Below, piece by piece: positions 62,363 to 64,000 of a DNA stretch of 64,000 nt. The stretch's first letter is position 1, and the number at the start of each line of letters is the position of its first letter. The position numbers and the translations under genes were made by a program. The DNA lies in contig NC_132880.1 of assembly GCF_030463535.1 (NCBI RefSeq), positions 32,976,342 through 33,040,341 of the forward strand. Reading direction: 5' to 3'. Source of the stretch: Salminus brasiliensis. Lineage: Eukaryota; Chordata; Actinopteri; Characiformes; Bryconidae. The notes beneath the pieces are model-generated. The model saw only the letters and a list, made by a program, of their open reading frames with translations. It was not told the origin of the DNA and did no database searches.

Positions 62363-63938
62363 GAATCAGCTGTTGGAGGTGGGCTGGAATAACTCTCAGA
62401 GCACTCAGAGGGACGTGGAGAAAAGCCTGAACTGCTGTGGATTCTCACACATGGACGTGAACGGAACCTGTGCTGCTGTAATTGAAATGCACCGCTTTAT
62501 TCACTGTTTTACTTGATTACTTTAATTCTTAATTGCATAAAGTAACTTCAGTTGCAGTACGGTCAGAAGTGAGTCAGTCCACTGCCCTCCAGAAAGATCA
62601 GCATGCTTATAGTAATCGAAACAAAAACACTGGATAAAATTCATTCTTTCAGTTTGTTCTTTTGTTTCCATGATCAGATTAGAATATTAGATAAGGCTGT
62701 ACATTTTAATGAGTTTAGATTTTGTTTTTAGCACATGATTTTAATGTAGGAAGATAATGTATGACTGTTGGAGGGGAGAAAACTCAAGTTCGGGTTAGCT
62801 TCTGCTTTGAGCTAGCAACTGGACCATCCCCTTGGTTAGACCGAAATAAGTTATAAGGACTGAGTTATAGGGTGAGGTGAAAAACTTGTTTGCGGGACAC
62901 AGAAGGTAGAAAGGGACATTTATAGGATGATGGAACAAAGGAGAGGAAGCTTCATAGTCTTCTTTTCAATCTTCAGTCATTTAATAACTCCAACACAACC
63001 GCTACAGTGTGTTAACTATTGGCTGGTAATTTTTCCAGCATATTTTTCCATATTGATTTTTAAAACCATACAAATTGGAACAGATGGGGACTGATACTAA
63101 TATACATTTTTAGGGTACAGCAATTAGGGCAAGTGAACCCCCACACTGTGTGTGGGCGCAAAGAAAATCACGTTACTCAAAGTAACAGTAATGTCCTTTG
63201 CTCCTTTAAATTGCATTTCACATTATTTAAAATAATGTGGAGGGGAAAAAAAGTAATTTGCTGACAGTTTGTTAAAGGTGTAGGGCATCAGTCAAGTGCC
63301 GTCATGGGCACACGTCGCTCACATTTTAAAATAAAAACAGTGAACCAACCAACTTTTGATCGTTTGGAGCAAATTCCAGTCATTCATCACTAATGGTATG
63401 GCCTTTAAGATGAGTAATTGTATTTTAAAGGTCTTATTAAAATTCATTTTTACTGCTTAAATTTTCATAAACACTTCATTACAAGTACATGTATATAAAG
63501 TACACTCTAAAAAGGGTTGTTCTTAAAGAGTTCTCTAGTAAAACTGTAGTTCTGTATAGAGCTAGAGCCCTTTTGGATGCTTTGGTTCTCTTCCTGATTG
63601 CATGGCTCTTCACATTGTTAACCCTTTTAGTAGACTGTTTAAATAATGAGTAATCTTTCTGAGGTGCATGCATTTAAATGATGCAATTTAAATGATAATG
63701 GCATCAGGCACAGCATCTGTGATCATGCATCTGGTCTGTGGATTTGAACTGTCTGTATCTTCATCTATCCACGCATATGCTATCATTAATTTCCTCACTG
63801 TTTAAGTACTGTGCTCTTCCCCTGCAGGCCTGTTTCTCTCACACCAAATGTGACACCTGTGCGGCCAAGATCCAGGAGCATGCTGGCGAAGTGCTGCGCT
63901 TTGTGGGAGGGATCGGCCTGTTTTTCAGCTTCACTGAG
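58187..63938 (+). CDS. tspan13: tspan13 tetraspanin-13, five of the coding exons (3' end outside window)
   Basis: Exons 58187-58249, 60337-60504, 61901-61981, 62364-62477 and 63828-63938 join in phase 0 into 179 codons, with GT/AG introns. The known family length is about 204 aa, so about 25 residues are missing past the window. Features seen: Cys-rich N terminus; TM1 (about 14-34), TM2 (about 46-68), TM3 (about 76-98), a short large extracellular loop with CCG at 128-130 and six cysteines (128, 129, 140, 144, 150, 153), sequons at N113 and N137, and the start of TM4 ([11 protein letters not shown]). QLLEVGWNN and [18 protein letters not shown] fit TSPAN13 better than its sister TSPAN31. Tetraspanins organise membrane microdomains; TSPAN13 has been linked to voltage-gated calcium channels in mammals. 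Copy a or b cannot be decided. Confidence 0.94.
58260..58310 (+). repeat. CAG/CCGCAG run in tspan13 intron 1
   Basis: About eight CAG (read as AGC/Ser in the exon 1 frame) units, then CCGCAG interruptions, starting about 10 nt after the exon 1 donor. Confidence 0.85.
58672..58711. repeat. (GT)n in tspan13 intron 1
   Basis: About 20 GT units; a shorter GT run lies at 58,460-58,480. Confidence 0.95.
59545..59720 (+). repeat. fish interspersed repeat in tspan13 intron 1
   Basis: GGGGTGGAGAATTCCAGTCC then TGGAGGGTC, a widespread fish repeat opening. Related decayed stretches may lie at 17,240-17,320 and 44,240-44,340. Confidence 0.45.
60337..60504 (+). CDS. tspan13: tspan13 coding exon 2 (TM1 end, TM2)
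   Basis: 56 codons after acceptor [26 protein letters not shown] to [12 protein letters not shown]. Donor TTT|GTATCC. Open sequence continues to 60570 but is intronic, because the family continues with YMIIL, which is found in exon 3. Confidence 0.95.
60890..61165 (+). mobile_element. Tc1-like transposase fragment in tspan13 intron 2
   Basis: DNA around GAAGGTTTTATGGTCAGATG resembles the conserved VLWSDE segment of Tc1 transposase. The surrounding frames are broken. No inverted ends were found. Confidence 0.55.
61901..61981 (+). CDS. tspan13: tspan13 coding exon 3 (TM3)
   Basis: 27 codons, [20 protein letters not shown] to NKEQQ. Acceptor GTATTAG, donor CAG|GTAAGA. It is too short to stand out as an open frame and was found by protein match. 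Confidence 0.94.
62291..62359 (+). repeat. (TA)n(TG)n ending at the tspan13 exon 4 acceptor
   Basis: About 7 TA units followed by about 27 TG units, ending four bases before the exon 4 boundary (TGTATATAG|AAT). Confidence 0.9.
62364..62477 (+). CDS. tspan13: tspan13 coding exon 4 (large extracellular loop, CCG motif)
   Basis: 38 codons: [20 protein letters not shown], then SLNCCGF and NGTCAA. Acceptor ATATAG follows a long TG run without a normal pyrimidine tract. Donor GCT|GTAATT. It carries the CCG hallmark and both N-glycosylation sequons. Confidence 0.93.
62750..62990 (+). repeat. unclassified repeat family R2, copy 3 (tspan13 intron 4)
   Basis: GGAGGGGAGAAAACTC, GCTTCTGCTTTGAGCTAGCA and GCGGGACACAGAAGGTAG match the other copies. 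Confidence 0.5.
63828..63938 (+). CDS. tspan13: tspan13 coding exon 5 (loop cysteines, start of TM4)
   Basis: 37 codons after acceptor [27 protein letters not shown] to [11 protein letters not shown]. Donor GAG|GTAAAC. The next exon, expected to encode the TM4 end and an Asn-Pro-Ser-rich tail, is not in the window. Confidence 0.94.
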
Positions 63939-64000
63939 GTAAACCTTCTATTTAAAAGCTCTCATTTTCCCTCTTTATTTTTCTGACACATTCGATTCTC

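Overview
The window is vertebrate nuclear DNA, almost certainly from a ray-finned (teleost) fish. Its two split genes encode proteins most like KHDRBS1 (Sam68) and TSPAN13. The spaces between them are filled with fish-type repeats: Tc1/mariner elements, short TA-flanked inverted-repeat elements, tRNA-derived SINEs, LINE 3' ends and many long dinucleotide runs. No bacterial-type operons, rRNA genes, functional tRNA genes or CRISPR arrays are visible. The species cannot be fixed from the sequence; an otophysan fish is a guess from the repeat types.

Layout. Positions 1-24,200 hold no recognisable gene. Their main feature is a 1-kb minisatellite (about 5,035-6,036) in which most units carry a perfect heat-shock-element pattern. 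There are also LINE and Tc1-type remnants and a perfect 40-bp inverted repeat at 22,224-22,307. Positions 25,310-35,900 hold khdrbs1 on the minus strand: nine coding exons that join without a frame break into 351 codons, a 1.1-kb 3' UTR with one AATAAA signal, and a CpG-rich promoter. A candidate extra exon (24,274-24,339) lies beyond the 3' end. Positions 36,000-57,900 are gene-free and rich in mobile elements. Positions 58,187-63,938 hold the first five coding exons (179 codons) of tspan13 on the plus strand; the last exon, for the end of TM4 and the C-terminal tail, lies beyond the window.

The two genes are divergent and about 22 kb apart. They have no obvious joint role: khdrbs1 encodes a nuclear STAR-family RNA-binding splicing regulator and tspan13 a small tetraspanin. 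Several splice sites in both genes sit beside simple repeats: a CA run 8 nt after the khdrbs1 exon 1 donor, a TG run up to the tspan13 exon 4 acceptor, and a CAG run just after the tspan13 exon 1 donor. Exon boundaries were placed by reading GT/AG sites and matching the protein to remembered family sequence; no alignment program was run.
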